This document shows, in pieces, positions 47,901-60,589 of a DNA stretch of 64,000 nt. Position numbers and translations under genes: made by a program. This DNA comes from Cornus controversa (lineage: Eukaryota > Streptophyta > Magnoliopsida > Cornales > Cornaceae): assembly GCA_026545225.1 (NCBI GenBank), contig CM048851.1, forward strand, positions 37,411,956-37,475,955, written 5' to 3'. Within the stretch, counting starts at the first letter, position 1, and each line of letters opens with the position of its first letter. The notes under the pieces were generated by a model that saw only the letters and a list, made by a program, of their open reading frames with translations, did no database searches and was not told the DNA's origin.

Positions 47901-50900
47901 ATCCTTATATGAGTAACGGCAAGGGTTATGGTGTGTGCATGCTCACACTATGACTATTACACAATGTCATGAACTATCTCGCAGTTAATTGGACCACACT
48001 GCTTTGCATATAAATTACAATCATGCAACCATGAGATAATAACATGCACTGCACCCTAATGTTGTATCACGATCATACCGCGAATGGCAATACATCATAA
48101 TTGCAGGATATGTAGTACAAGATTTCTCATATCAGAATCACACGGTTGTAATGCACCTTGGAGTAGGGTCATATAGTCGAGGGATTATGATGTGACACTG
48201 TACAACCATAAACATGGCAAGCAAAATGCACCACGAGATTTCCAAGGAATATCACAATGCTCCACTATACCGCAAGCCAGGGCCACATCATAGCTGCGGC
48301 AGCCAGCTTAAGAAAATTGCTTTTGGGACATCGAACTATGGCACAGTCCTTGGCTACACTGCGAGCCAAGGCCACACTATAGTCATGGCAGCCAGGTTGA
48401 GAGAAAATGCTTTCTGGATGCAGAACTATGACATGGGGTAATGCCTCACATTGTAGCCACACACCGAGCTCATAGAGCCCACTGCAACAGTCTTAGACCC
48501 ATGCAAGTGGATCGAACTTGAATCATTTCAAAGGAGATCAGTGGATTTTTGTTGTCATATCTTTGACAGGTCTTGCTTGAGCGCCTTCCTTTTGATATTT
48601 TCTAACTGTAATATCTACGTCTATAATTAGTGCATCTTTGGTAGCTTTTGATGTCTTTCATCCTATTATTTGTAAGTGGCAGGATGAACCAACATGTAAA
48701 GGCCTTTGGACATTCCACAAGAATTAAATGATTATATTCATTATCACAGCGAATGAATGGACATGTCCGTCCTTTAAATTGGAACAAACATTAAAAGTAT
48801 ATTTGTAAAAGAATGAGGCCATTGCGAAAAATCTTAAATATAAATAATCTCACTGGCTCCTATTATTTTAAATTATCCTACAAACACCCGAAAGTTTAAG
48901 TGACACTACATTATAACAACGTAAAATCTACATATACACAATTTATACATGCAGGAACACAATGATGTGATAGTTAATAAGTATCTATTCATTCATGAAT
49001 CAGAATGAGATATCAGTACTATAAAAATTTGCAAAATATTTAAAAATAAAAGTCTGCTTGAATGAATAAAATGAATACATACGATTATATACTTCTTCTT
49101 GGGATCATAATCTACGTTACGGACATGAGCATGCTCAATTGAATTTGTTTTCCTGTAAAAATGACCATGGTGTTAATAGCCATGAATGAAATCCTAAATA
49201 ATAAACTAATATCCATTAAAGGCAAAGAATCCCATATTTAGCAGTTCCATACCACAAAAACAATACCTTGAAGTTAAGCAAAGGATAAACTGATTGAATG
49301 AAATGGAAAAATGAATAAAAGAGTCAAAACAGAAATAATAAATTTAACTTAAACTAAAATAGGTTGGAAGCACAACCATTATGACAATGCCCCATTCTAA
49401 ACGAATACAGGAGCCAAGGGAGGGAGTGGGGAGGAAACTCCAGTTATAAGTGAATTTACATAGCAAGAACCAGAATTGGTTCAATTATTGACGAAAAAAG
49501 TTGACATAAACAACGGAACAGGGAGGAAAAAATTTGAGAGTCTGAACCACAACTAATTGCTTGTCATTTACTCTCTAAAACAATGCAAAGATAAGATTTA
49601 ACCACAGTTTATGTACAATGATGTCATAAACACATGCAACACACGGTCAGAAAGTAAGGAGTGCACACAGAATATTACCTTTCAAATACCTTTGAGTATG
49701 ATTTAATTTTATATAGGCACACTAAAAGTGCTACTCTGTAACAAGGGTTGTTGATCTAAATTCTATTCTATTATAATAGTAAGAAGGATTATTTGGAGTT
49801 GGTACACAAACAGGAAATTTCCGCCAATTCCTAACACAGCAAAAGATTGAGATCTCTGGCATTTCCACATCATTAAAATTTAGTTACAATTGAAGATATT
49901 TTATAGATTCTTTGCCAATCAGTGATTTCTAGCAATTTGATAAGAATTATCAATTCGCATATCTATAGTGCAAACTTTGAGATGTTTTCCTTTGTCCTAA
50001 TTATGACCATCCTAACAATTTATTTGAAGTTAAATTAGTTATAAAAACCCCAAACTTCTACTATGTTAATTGTAGTCAAGCATGCAGTGAATGCAGTTTG
50101 TTCAGTGAAGCTGATAGCCACCTCGACCTGTTTTTCATAAAATCATAACTAAGAAATGAGAACTCATGTGATCAAGTGCATGGAGTGAAAAAAAAAAACA
50201 CACTTCATTGTCCGCAGATCCCAAAATTGGACAGACGATTCACATGTTGCTGCAACAGCATTTAAATCATGTGGATCCCATGCTCCACCAGATAAGTAAT
50301 GAAGCATGCCAGCTGACTCCTGTGATTGTACCTACATTTCACAGCAAGACCTGAATAAGAATCAGCCCAACAATTCAAAAGCAACATGGATATCACTTTG
50401 ATGTTAGGATCTCTCTAGCAATTGCTACAAAATCATATCGCATGTAGAATATGCTAAGATGAATTACCACCAAAAAAAAAAAAATCAAACCACAAACTAC
50501 AAACTTACCTACCTTATATAAAACAAGGATATATAGATATATGACTACTAATATAGAATTATACCAGATAATGCGATAATTTCTTCACTCTAACAAAGTT
50601 AAAGAATAAGAACTAGGTCAAGCAAAAATCTTCAAAAGCATTTGTCCCCACATGAAAAGAGAGTTGAATTTCCAGAGAGCAAGAAAATACTAGGCCTTGA
50701 GGCAATCAGTAAGATGGGATGAGAAATGACTTGATAATAATTATCCCCATTTGTCCATGAGTATGTTGGAAGGCGATGGGGGTGAAAGTGGGGACACAAG
50801 AACAGGAGAAAGAGAGTACAGAGAATTTAAAGGGAAAAGAAAAGAACAAATGGAGAGAAAGAGAGTAGAGAGAATTTAAAGGGAAAAGAAAAGAACAAAT

Positions 50901-53900
50901 GGAGAAAACGTAACATGGAGCCATGGGAAACACGGCTAGGTAATCTGGGGAAATTTCATGAATCATTCCTAATAATTCTTCCAATATGATGTGTTAAATT
51001 TCAACGCGACAAAAAAAAAAGGGAAAAAGAAAAAATATCTTCACCAATTTAAAAAAGGGTTAAGATCAAAATGAGACATATCTACAAAATTCCTCGGATA
51101 GATAAGATTTTGAAAAATAAAAAGATACCAGAGGTACTAAGTCTGGCTTTTGTGAGATCTCATGTGGTTGCAACTGCAAATAAATACATTTAAGAAAGGA
51201 ACGAATAGCTAATCTGTGGTTGCAACTGCAAATAAATACATTTTAGAAAGGAAGGAATAGCTAATTTGTGCAATTCTGACCAATATATATGTTGACCTGA
51301 AAATCCTATTTTCCAAAACTATAATAAAAAAAAAATTCCAATTTACTAAAATATCCTCTCCCTCTACCCATAGCACTTCTTATTATATTCCCATATGATT
51401 GAAATTTCCTGCAATGATATATAAGCTCCCTCTTCCAAAGCATGAAGCTTTTTACTGGCAATGGCCTTTCTTTATCATCTCCTTAGAGTTTTCCACTCCA
51501 TTTGACAAAGAACAGCAGCTTGTCCAACTACAGATTAGAATTCCCCACTATCAATTCTTTAGATTTTTGTCTTGTTTGATTTTCTTTTTCTTCCATTTCA
51601 ATTCTATCAAAATCTTAAACATGATACCAGATGATCATATGAAACCAAACCATTCTTCAAGAATGCAGATAACAAAGGAAGATATGCGTTCATGAGGAAG
51701 TTACTAGGGAACTTGAAAGGTAATGCAATCAACAGCAATAGAAGATCTAAGGTCCTTACTAGCAGAAATGCATAGCGATAATCAGCAATGCATCATAAAA
51801 ATCAGAGGAATAACAACCCAAATAGAGAAACAACAAAGCTTAAACACCTTTCTTATAACATGATAATATATAGACGTAAGATCACTCCGAGAATTCTAAA
51901 CCACACCTGTGCAGTCTTTCTCGCAGAATCTAAGCTCCACAAAAAGAGGTTCTGCTCATCAATACTGATCAACTTGTCATGCCTTCCAGATGGCCACCAG
52001 AGGGTACTGTCAAGTATATACAATAGATTAGTGGCCACAGCAGGGGAGGGGGTGGGGGAATCAAGGATTAAAAGGTTCAACCTGAAATATAAAATTTCTT
52101 CATTTTGGACCGAAATTTAAAAAATGAAAAAACAAAGAAGAAATAAAGCACTTTAAAGATGATAAATAAAAATGTGAATCAAGTTTGTTTGGGATGAGGT
52201 AGCTTATTTTAGATGGTTGGGGGGGGGGGGGTGGTGTGGAGGTGTTGTGGTGTTGTTGTTCAACCCAGCCCGTTTGACACCCTCCTAAAAAATCAAGAAA
52301 ATGCATATGGTTGAATACCTTCAGGTTACCTAGAGAATATGCCCCATGTTAAGTTGCATGCAAGCAGAAGATTTCCTAACAGTATTTGATATATGAATTT
52401 AGATGATTTTATGACTAGTTGCAGAAAACTAGAAGGTTTAATCTAGAGACATTAGTTCAATGAGTTATCGTGAGGGGGAAATAGTTCAGTGAGGCAAAGG
52501 TTTAGCCAGTTCACTATTGTTTTTAATTTAGTTAAAAATAAACCAAAACTTACTAATCAACAGAACTATCAACATAAGGATTCAGAATATTTGTACAGAT
52601 ATCAAGGAAAAAAAACAAACTAAGCAAAATGAATTTTGATAATGAGTACAGTGATATAGGACCTTCTTAATTGAATAAAGCGATAAAGGACCTTCTGAAT
52701 TCAGTTTTCTGAAAATAATTTCTGTTCTCAGAGAACTGGAAAAAAAATAGTCTGACAATTCATTTAGTTAACATTTTTTTAAAACCATTCTCTGAAAATT
52801 GAGTAACGAAAAGGCCTAAACTTCAGAGATAAGAATTTTGTAATTCTCTTAAACCTGTTTTCTATTTTCAAAGTCCTTGAAAACTTATTTTATAGAACTG
52901 AATCAAAAAGGCCCAAAAGATTCTCCAACTGTGATTAGCATTTAGCAGGGATGTGCAAGGGAGATTTGTTACTCTCAAGAGCGTTCAGAAACCAATGCAT
53001 CTTATAATTATATTGCCAATGAAGGTTTTTAGAGCTCTTGAAATGAACTCCTATAATTTATAAATTCTGAGACACGCAAAGTTGGTTGATTGGCTGAGAT
53101 TGAGACACTCACAAAAATTGGTGGATTGGCTGTTTATCACAGGTAATGTGCTAATTCAAGCAATGGCTATTTTTCTGTTCTGTTTTTATATAGGCGTTGT
53201 GATGTGGCAAGGAGTTTGCTCCTTGAGATTGACCGATAAGAGTTTTGAATCTGAATTACACTTCCTTTTCTACGTGTTTCTTTGAGATCTATAAAATTAT
53301 TTCTTATAGAGCCCACCACCCCCGCCCCACCCCACCCCCACCCACCAAAACCCAAACCCAAAATCAAAAAAAGAAAAAGTGGCTAATGAACAATTGATAT
53401 CACATATTCTTACTCTAACTAACTACAAAGCAGAATTGACCTGGATAACAAACTCACCATTTAATCTTAGAATTATGAGCATCCAGGGAGCCAATACGTT
53501 CCAACTGAGGAGAATTTAACTGGCCATATAGCTCAGGGATCTGCCATATTGCTGCTCCATATGATTCACCTTCAATAACATGACACATTATCAATCCACC
53601 ATCTATCTTCACTGTTTCTATCACTAAACTTCTAGAGAATGAATGACTAAAATGTGTGATTCAAAAATAATCTTGAAAGCATCAATAATTAAGGAGCTAA
53701 TTTCGGCCAGTCAAAGCTATGGATTTGGGGTTTCAATTGTTTTGACTAAAATTGCAAGAAAAACATATATATTTGACTCAAACTAATTACTCTTGATACA
53801 TTGTGAAAGTCAAGCTCATAAGATTTAAAATCAATCTAATGGGAATTTATAGGCCATAATCAGAGTTTGATTTTCATGAACTGTGACAAACAATTCCTTA

Positions 53901-54553
53901 ATCTCATGCGCCTGCAAGTCACTTGGGGCAAACGATTTCCGGGAAAGTGACACATTACAATAAATTCTTGGAAATGGGTGCGGATCTTCTAAGCAATCAT
54001 ACACATTTGCAATTTTCGCATCTAATCAAAATCAAAAAGTTGGAAGAAATCACAAAATGGAATTGATGGGTTACCCGAAGAGAAGACGGTGGAGAAGATG
54101 CGCTGATCAAAAGGGCAAGAAGCGAGGTCCCAAATCTCGTCCGGGTGCGAAAACAATCCCTCGCATACGAGTTCAGTTCCTCCCGACGAAAGCCTAATCA
54201 AATGCACCTGAGAGAGATTGTCAATTCATTTAGATTCAGGTCAAATTAGAATTCCCATTGTATTACATATGAGCTGAAAAAAATTAAAAGAAAATCAGAA
54301 CCTCATTTTCTTCTTTGAGACTGAGAGTGCCAGTAATGAAACTAGTGTGATCGGTGTCGGCTTTGACGTCTGCAATGCATCTAGCCTGTAAGAAAGAAAC
54401 AATTACGAATAGAATTAGGGTTTTAGAGTATATAGATCGTAAAAGATTTGGAAGATTCGATGAAATTTGAAGAAACAAGATTATGCTACTAGGGTTTTTA
54501 GGTTTGACCTGGTATTTGAGACCATAACCGATGCCAGTTGATCCTCCTTGCAT
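44925..54553 (-). CDS. DWA2: WD40 protein of the DWA2 / EIPR1 (TSSC1) family, 13 exons, 351 aa
   Basis: Coding exons (minus): 54553-54509, 54385-54302, 54207-54075, 53569-53458, 52006-51907, 50331-50204, 49152-49083, 46470-46382, 46175-46130, 46028-45955, 45865-45792, 45717-45659, 44966-44925. All introns are GT-AG, phases join, and the total is 1056 nt with a TGA stop. The protein starts MQGGSTGIGYGLKYQ and ends VVVESIKPHLRKR. WD repeats include IWDLASCPFD, LWWPSGRHDKL, SVQFWDLR (residues 192-198), HIWDLR (234-239), HWTWAVRC, SVYGLAW. The two WDLR copies fit the WDxR motif of DDB1-binding proteins. In Arabidopsis, DWA2 is a CUL4-DDB1 substrate receptor that restrains abscisic acid signalling; animal EIPR1/TSSC1 works with EARP/GARP in vesicle traffic. 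Which role applies here cannot be told. Intron 7 holds a composite TRIM. The gene appears intact. Confidence 0.88.
47061..47768 (-). mobile_element. Chimeric TRIM in intron 7 of the DWA2-like gene
   Basis: Minus-strand order: LTR-A (47768-47696, 73 bp), primer-binding site TGGTATCAAAG, a 130-bp internal part, a polypurine tract with 13 G (47553-47534), a different LTR-B (47533-47236, 298 bp, TGTTGGAGAA...TATCAACA, with TATAAATAGAGG), a primer-binding site TGGTATCAGAGCC (47235-47223), a second internal part, a polypurine tract, and LTR-A again (47133-47061). The second internal part and LTR-A match the TRIM at 38040-38296. The flanks AGGTG (47056-47060) and AAGTG (47769-47773) match at 4 of 5, as for a single insertion. 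The LTR-A copies differ at about 7 of 73 bases. Confidence 0.82.
47236..47533 (-). repeat. LTR-B of the chimeric TRIM (298 bp)
   Basis: It has TG...CA ends, CCTATAAATAGAGG promoter-like sequence, a polypurine tract on its upstream side and a primer-binding site on its downstream side. It is unrelated to the 73-bp LTR-A. Confidence 0.82.
48270..48440. repeat. Two-copy tandem repeat in intron 7 of the DWA2-like gene
   Basis: GCAAGCCAGGGCCACATCAT... and GCGAGCCAAGGCCACACTAT... are two diverged copies of about 85 bp, each ending near GAACTATG. Surrounding sequence (47780-48540) is unusually GC-rich for an intron here and may be part of an unidentified element. Confidence 0.6.
51129..51173 (-). 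other. Candidate 45-bp cassette exon of the DWA2-like gene
   Basis: A TTATTTGCAG acceptor and a CTG/GTATC donor enclose 45 nt, open in frame 0, between two exons that both meet in frame 0. It would add 15 residues (LQPHEISQ...). Known family members lack it as far as I recall, so it may be a chance match. Confidence 0.25.
51163..51260. repeat. Tandem duplication in intron 5 of the DWA2-like gene
   Basis: TGTGGTTGCAACTGCAAATA... with AGAAAGGAA(C/G)GAATAGCTAAT occurs twice with a period of about 57 bp. It duplicates the candidate splice acceptor of the cassette exon. Confidence 0.8.
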
Positions 54554-56559
54554 TGTCGCACCGCCTAATACCGTCCGACAACGCGCATTCGTTTTGCAGT
54601 CTGCTAAAATACGCCCTGTACGATGATTATATCAGCATTTTAGTGTCGGAGACCCAGAGAGCTTGCCTGTAGATCTACTAGTAGGCATTGTTAAAGACCA
54701 ACCGTGTTTTATTGGTGACGTCACTTTTCTTTTGAATATGTAATTTCGTTGGTTTTATTGCTTATTGTCTGGTGTATGTCTTGAGGCGTTCTAAAAAAAT
54801 TCGATACCATTATTTAAAAAAGAAAAAAATATATGAAATCTCCTTAGGGCATCCACTATGGGTTCTCTAAATTTGATTCTCCAAATTTAAATTTTAGTTA
54901 GCCACCTCAGTATTTTATCCAGCCACATCATTATGTCAGGATCTCTAAATTTTAACTCTACAACATTTTATCCAGCCACATCATCATGTCAGGATCTTTA
55001 AATTTTAACTCTACAACAGATTCTCCAGATTTGAATTTTAGTCAGCCACATCATAATTTCTAAATTTTGACTCCACAATAGGTTCTCTAAATTTTCATTA
55101 CCCACACAATTAAATAATCTTACATAATTAAATTAATCTTAAAATTTTATGTATATACATATTTATATTAAATTTTTTTATACTTTTTTAACTTGAAAAA
55201 TTCATAGTTTTTTCGTTTTAAGTCAAAAAATAGCCAAAGTAGTATTCAAATTAAAGCTCTCGAAATTATCTTTCTAACAAAATTAGTTTCATCAAAAAAT
55301 TCAATTTACAGTGAAAGTTATTAAAGTTTAAGTTAATGTTATATATATGTATATATATATACATGCACATACTTCTATAAAGGTGAGAACAAAAAATTAA
55401 TATAATAACCCTTTGGTTCGCAGGATGGTTAGCTAAATTCAGCTAACCAATAAGCTATCCAATCATGGGACCCACTAATTTGACGAATTCGTTATTTGGC
55501 TATAGTGATAATCTGTTCGCCAAACCTGCGTTTCGCGAACCCGTTCCTCATGCTCTTAAGAAGAGAAGGTAGGTTGTAATTTATTTATTATTTTTTAATA
55601 AATGAATTTACCTTCTGAAGTGGGGCTTATTTTGTAAGGGTGTTTTATTGTATAACAATATCATTTTACATTTAATTTCCGAAAAAAATATCATTTTACA
55701 TTTTAAAAAGTACTTTTTATCATTTTACTTTGATTCACCTAGTTACTAATTTTAAGACATTCTTAAACAAAAAGATACAAATATTTATGGAAAAAATTAC
55801 TAATTAGTTTTACTTTTCAAATGTAAGGATCAATAAATTATATCAAATTTTGTTAAGTTCTACGTTTAATAATAAGTTCATACTTCAAATGTAAGGATCA
55901 AAAAATTATATCAAAATTTGTACTCTTAATAATAAGTTCATAATTCAACTAACATTGGTTTTCTTCCAATATGGCCCTCTTTTATTGAAATATCATTAAT
56001 GCTATCTTTTCATATAAAAGAAAATTTTGAAGAGAAATGTATACTATCTTCATACAACTTTTATATATATATATATAGACACACACACACTTACCCTTAA
56101 TTATTGAAATCACTTATTTCTAAAACAATATAAACTAGGAAAAAAATGAAAAGAAATTAATAACCATTAATTGTTCATGAACACACTTCGTATAAAATAT
56201 TTGTAAGAGTGTTTACACTTTTTTAATATTTAATTTTATTACAATTGATCGTAATTAAATAATTTGTTAAATTGTTAAAAACATTGCTAATTTTTGTGAC
56301 AATGAACAGTATATGCTTTTTCATTATTATTGTAAATTAATATTAATTACAAATTAAGGTAAAGGGTATAGTTAATATTTTTATAAGAAAATAGCAATAA
56401 ATGTATTCATAAGAAAGGTCAACATTGGTAAAAAAAAAATATTGCTAATAGGATTTTGATCTTAGTTAAAAATATTTGTTAAAATTTGAATTTTGTGGTC
56501 CTAATAATTTTTTTAGGACTTATTTTTCTTTAAAACTAATAAGTAGGACTAACTAGTAA
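54554..56559. other. Upstream region of the DWA2-like gene and intergenic DNA
   Basis: The 5' UTR and core promoter should lie just above 54553. A 53-bp tandem repeat (ATTTTATCCAGCCACATCAT...) occupies about 54912-55017, with a diverged third copy to about 55070. The rest is AT-rich with (TA)n near 55342-55362 and 56058-56080. No gene was seen. Confidence 0.55.
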
Positions 56560-56568
56560 TTTTTTCAA

Positions 56569-56740
56569 GGGTAATGCTACTCAAACAGAATTCTTAGACA
56601 TAATTCATAGGCAGAAACTTTTAGAACTATTGGATGTATGTAGTAAGCCCCACCACATACACTCACCACATGCATCCAATGGTTCTAAAAGTTTCTGCTT
56701 ATGAATTCTGCCTAATGTTTCTGCCTGAGTAGCATTATCC
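56569..56740. mobile_element. 172-bp fold-back MITE, MULE-like
   Basis: GGGTAATGCTACTCA... and ...TGAGTAGCATTATCC pair over most of the element (TTCTAAAAGTTTCTGC and its complement inside). The flanks TTTTTTCAA (56560-56568) and TTTTTCCAA (56741-56749) match at 8 of 9. Confidence 0.85.
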
Positions 56741-56749
56741 TTTTTCCAA

Positions 56750-56957
56750 TATGTAAAAAGTGATAAGGAATATTATAACTATATGGGCTAATTGTAGTTA
56801 AATCCCTTGAACTATGTCTCAATGCAAATTAACCCCTTAAATTATGGGGAAAAAAGGCAAGGCATCCCAAATCCTTATGCAATGTTTTCCTGTCATTAAG
56901 ATGAACGCAAAATTACATATTTGACCTCTTTAAATATAAAAAATAAAACTTGCCAAA

Positions 56958-57000
<43 letters not shown>
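56750..57000. other. Intergenic DNA with (TA)n
   Basis: It contains an AAATCCCTTGAACTATG-type phrase often seen at plant transposon ends, without a partner, and a (TA)n tract at about 56961-56994. Confidence 0.4.
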
Positions 57001-57001
<1 letters not shown>

Positions 57002-59041
57002 GTTAGCCAAGTATTGACCCTAGAGGAGAATGATTAGGGTCAATGATAAACCACGTATAATTTTCGCATTTTAAAATAATATATAAACAATTAAATTTCT
57101 CCTATTATGCAAGATAAGAAAATGAGGCAATTTAAGCACAATATAAAGAGATAAGGATAGAGATATCAAACGCCAATCACATGATAATTTTTACAAGGTT
57201 TGAAATTTCTACTCCTCGGCTCAAGACCCTTCTTGAGACTTCCGAATCCAATAAGGCACCTCCTTATAGGTGGAGAGCAAAACCTTCTTGCTAAGAGAAA
57301 CTTTTCTTCCTAGCCTTCCTTTGGTCACACTAATCCTTACTAAAGGAACAACATCCTCCGGACTTCTTATGGATCAAACCAATTCTTTGAGTGGAAGAAG
57401 TGAATAAAAATGAAACTCTTAAAATAGATTTACAATGATAAACTCTCAATAGATATCTCTCAATATAGATGAATACACAAATGTAACCTCACAAGTAGGG
57501 ATGGCAATTTGGCCCGCTCCGTTGGGTACCCGCCCCGCTCTGCCCCGTTTAAAACTCGTTTACGGAACTGTTTAAGGAAACGGGGTGGGGATGGGGTTAG
57601 AGAAAATAACCCGCGTTTAAACGGGGTGGGGACGGGGGTAAGACCCTACCCCGACGGGTACCCACCCCGTTTAAGTATATATATATTTATACTTATATAT
57701 ATAATATATAGAGAAAATATTAATAATGTATAAAGAAAATATTAATATTATATATATCATACAACTATACAAGTTTATTATATCAGTAATGGATGACTCA
57801 ATATTATTCATTATATTGCAAGTACCTAAATGTGTATTTTTGGTGTATATGTCTCAAAATATCAGATTTATTATTATAAAAAAATATGCATTAAAAAAAA
57901 TGTATAAACGGGGCGGGGTGGGAAAAGTTAAGCGGTTATGGGAATGGGGAAGTCAAAACCCGCCCCGCCCCGTTTATACATGGTTGCGGGGGCGAAAAAA
58001 GTTAAACGGTTTCGGTTATGGGGAAGGCAAAACCCGCCCCGTTGCCATCCCTACTCACAAGACTAGAGTATGAAATGAATTCACAAGATCAAACTCAAGT
58101 CTCTTGAAATGATTTTAGAAAATTTGTAGATGAAAATATTGAATGTTTAAGTTATGTGGTTGGGGGATCATTAAACGTAGAAAATAGTTGTTAGATTCAA
58201 AGTCTGATACTATCAACTGGCTGATGGACATTATTTCGGTCGGCTGAAGCTATACTTCGACAAGCTGAAATAAATGTTTCAGCTTCTCCTGTTTTGCAAC
58301 CTTTACTAGAATGATTGCCAAGTTATACCAACCGTTTGATGGGTATCATCAGCTGACTGATAACACTGTTTCGATTGGCTGAAGCTATGTTTTGGCTGGC
58401 TGAAACAATGTTCCAGCTTTTCCTGTTTTACAACCTATATTGGAGTGAGTTACATGTTCTGTCAACTGACTGATGAAACCCATCAGGCGACTGAAACTCT
58501 ATAGAAGTGTGAGTTGGCCATTTTTGAAAAGTTTGAATGTTCAAAAGCATTTATAGGTTAATGAAGGAATGTGAGTGAAGTTTTAAAACCTATTATATGA
58601 TTGATGAAAAATCAAGAATGAGTGAAAAATATTTTTATTCATGATCTTTGAAAAGGTTGGAGCTTCATAGGAATTCAAATATACTTTGACATAAATTCGT
58701 AAGCACTCACCATCCTATACACCATTTTCTTCAATGTGGATTGATCGGTTAAGCTTTTGGAGGTATGACTTGCTTGTTTGAGATGTTTCATTAAATTTGA
58801 ACGACATTGTAAGCTTTAAGGCTTTCTTATTGGAGTTTCTTCAATTTTCGTACATTTGAACATGTATGATATTTCTTTGAGCCTGAAGTGATGGAATTTG
58901 ATTAGTTTTCTCGAGTCTCGTCTTTAAATTTGATCACTAGCATAATCACTCAATGTAGACATTAATGGTAAAGACACCATTAATGGTTTATAGTCATCAA
59001 AATTATTACATTGCCCTTAGGTCAACACATTTAGGTCAACA
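57001..59041 (-). mobile_element. Solo LTR of the Sirevirus family, with a nested hAT-like MITE
   Basis: It starts TGTTAGCCAAGTATTGACC and ends TTTAGGTCAACA, like the right LTR at 23163-24703. Without the nested element and its TSD it is 1475 bp. The flanks GTATA and ATATA match at 4 of 5, inside TA-rich DNA. No internal domain adjoins, so LTR-LTR recombination probably removed it. Confidence 0.88.
57496..58053. mobile_element. 558-bp hAT-like MITE inside the solo LTR
   Basis: The ends TAGGGATGGCAA and TTGCCATCCCTA are inverted. The perfect 8-bp TSD CTCACAAG lies at 57488-57495 and 58054-58061. Both sides are rich in CCCGCCCCG/CGGGGCGGGG, unlike the AT-rich surroundings. An 8-bp TSD and TAGGG termini fit the hAT superfamily. 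The open frames inside are low-complexity and not genes. Confidence 0.92.
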
Positions 59042-59112
59042 ATATATAAAATAAAACCTGCACTATTGATTTATGGTTACCCATTTGATGATAACTAGAC
59101 CACCATGGTAGG

Positions 59113-59508
59113 TGTAATGGGTTAGGCGTTTGCTTTCTAACCCAAAAGTCTAAACTATTAGGTAGTGTTACATACCCATCCTTATATGCCTAAGTCATTT
59201 CCCATTTGGATCCGATCTGGGACAAGTTAGCCCCTCTAACATTCTCCCCCACCCGAACTCGCAACACCCTCGTTATGGTCAAACCACCCTTCCTACCCTA
59301 GTGGGCACACCAGGACACTTTCAGGTTGGGCGCTTGGCGTGACACCTGACCAAGGACTGGGTTTGGCTCTGATACCAACTATAACAAGTTGGGTGCTTGT
59401 CTTCTAATTCAAAAGTTTAAGCTACTAGGTAATGCTGCATACCCACCCTTATATACCCAAGTCCTTTCCCATCTAGATCTAATATGGGACAAGTTAGCCC
59501 CTCTAACA
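59113..59508 (-). mobile_element. TRIM (396 bp), second family
   Basis: On the minus strand: LTR 59508-59380 (129 bp, TGTTAGAGGGGCTAACTTGT...), primer-binding site TGGTATCAGAGCC (59377-59365), an internal part of ~120 bp, polypurine tract GGGTGGGGGAGAA, and LTR 59241-59113. The flanks GTAGG and GTTGG match at 4 of 5. It has no coding capacity. Confidence 0.88.
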
Positions 59509-60389
59509 GTTGGCGACAAGATGTTTTCTCATTCCAAAAGTTGTTAATGTTCAGGTGCATACTTATAGTCAAATGAATCACTTGCCTTTTTGTTTTGATG
59601 TTGAACAAGTTATTGTTATTGATGACTATGGAGGCCGTTTGAATTACTGGGAGACAATTGGGTAAACTGACACAATTTTTGAGAGAATATTGTTGAGTTA
59701 ATTCTGATTTAAAAATAACTATTTTCGATTGAAATTGGGTCAACATTCAAACACCATGTAATTTGTGTATAATGTATATTAGTCATAACATATCTTTTTT
59801 TCTCACACTATATTGTGTCCAAAACACAATTATTGTCCTCTTTCTTCTTCTGGTAATGTTTTTACAATGATAATTATTGTTAAATTGTTTTAGATAAATT
59901 GTGACAATCAAGGAATGGAGATGTTGATCAGACGCCAATCAAAATGTTTAACTATAATTTCTTTGGTGTTGTTTTTGTCTTTTTAATTATTCCTCTGAGG
60001 ACTTATTGCGTATTTTATAATCATGAAACTCATCCTAACCATGGTCTCTAAAAAAAAGCAATTAATGTGATATGTGGGACGTTTTTTTGTGGATTTGTCC
60101 ATTGGAATATCTTCTACTATGGTATTTTATAATTGCCTTCACTTACTAGGTAATTAATATTCTTCCTCTATGTTTAATTACAAGTTTAATTAATACTTGA
60201 GAAATGTTATGTTGTTGTTTAAGATTATTATTATAATGTATGGTAGTGTACAGAATGTAAAATATTTGTAATGACCACAGTGTGCCATAATTGAAAACAT
60301 ATCTAAGTAATATTATATACCACAATTTAATATAATAAATATACCACCATTGTCCAAAACCAAAGCAGCAGGGCTAACTGTTAATTTGT
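59509..60389. other. Intergenic DNA
   Basis: AT-rich; no gene or recognisable repeat was found. Confidence 0.4.
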
Positions 60390-60589
60390 AATAAAGCAAA
60401 CATCTAGAGGACTCTTTCTAGAAGTTGGTACAACTAGCAACCATTCCTGTCAAAACTAAAGGAAAACTTGTCCAAAAGAGTAGAAGAAAAAAATAGTCAC
60501 ATGTGGTGTTTTCTTACCCTCATTTCTTTTGGGTTAGTGTATTCATTCTACAAAAGTAGTATCTTTTACCACTCCTAAATTGAAGAATG

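Noticed and set aside
55400-55560. Possible inverted repeat with TGGTTCGC and GCGAACC ends
   Set aside because: Matches are short and no TSD could be found.
57509-58073. Frames in the hAT-like MITE
   Set aside because: They lie within the inverted GC-rich ends and the TA-rich middle of a 558-bp element with no transposase motif.
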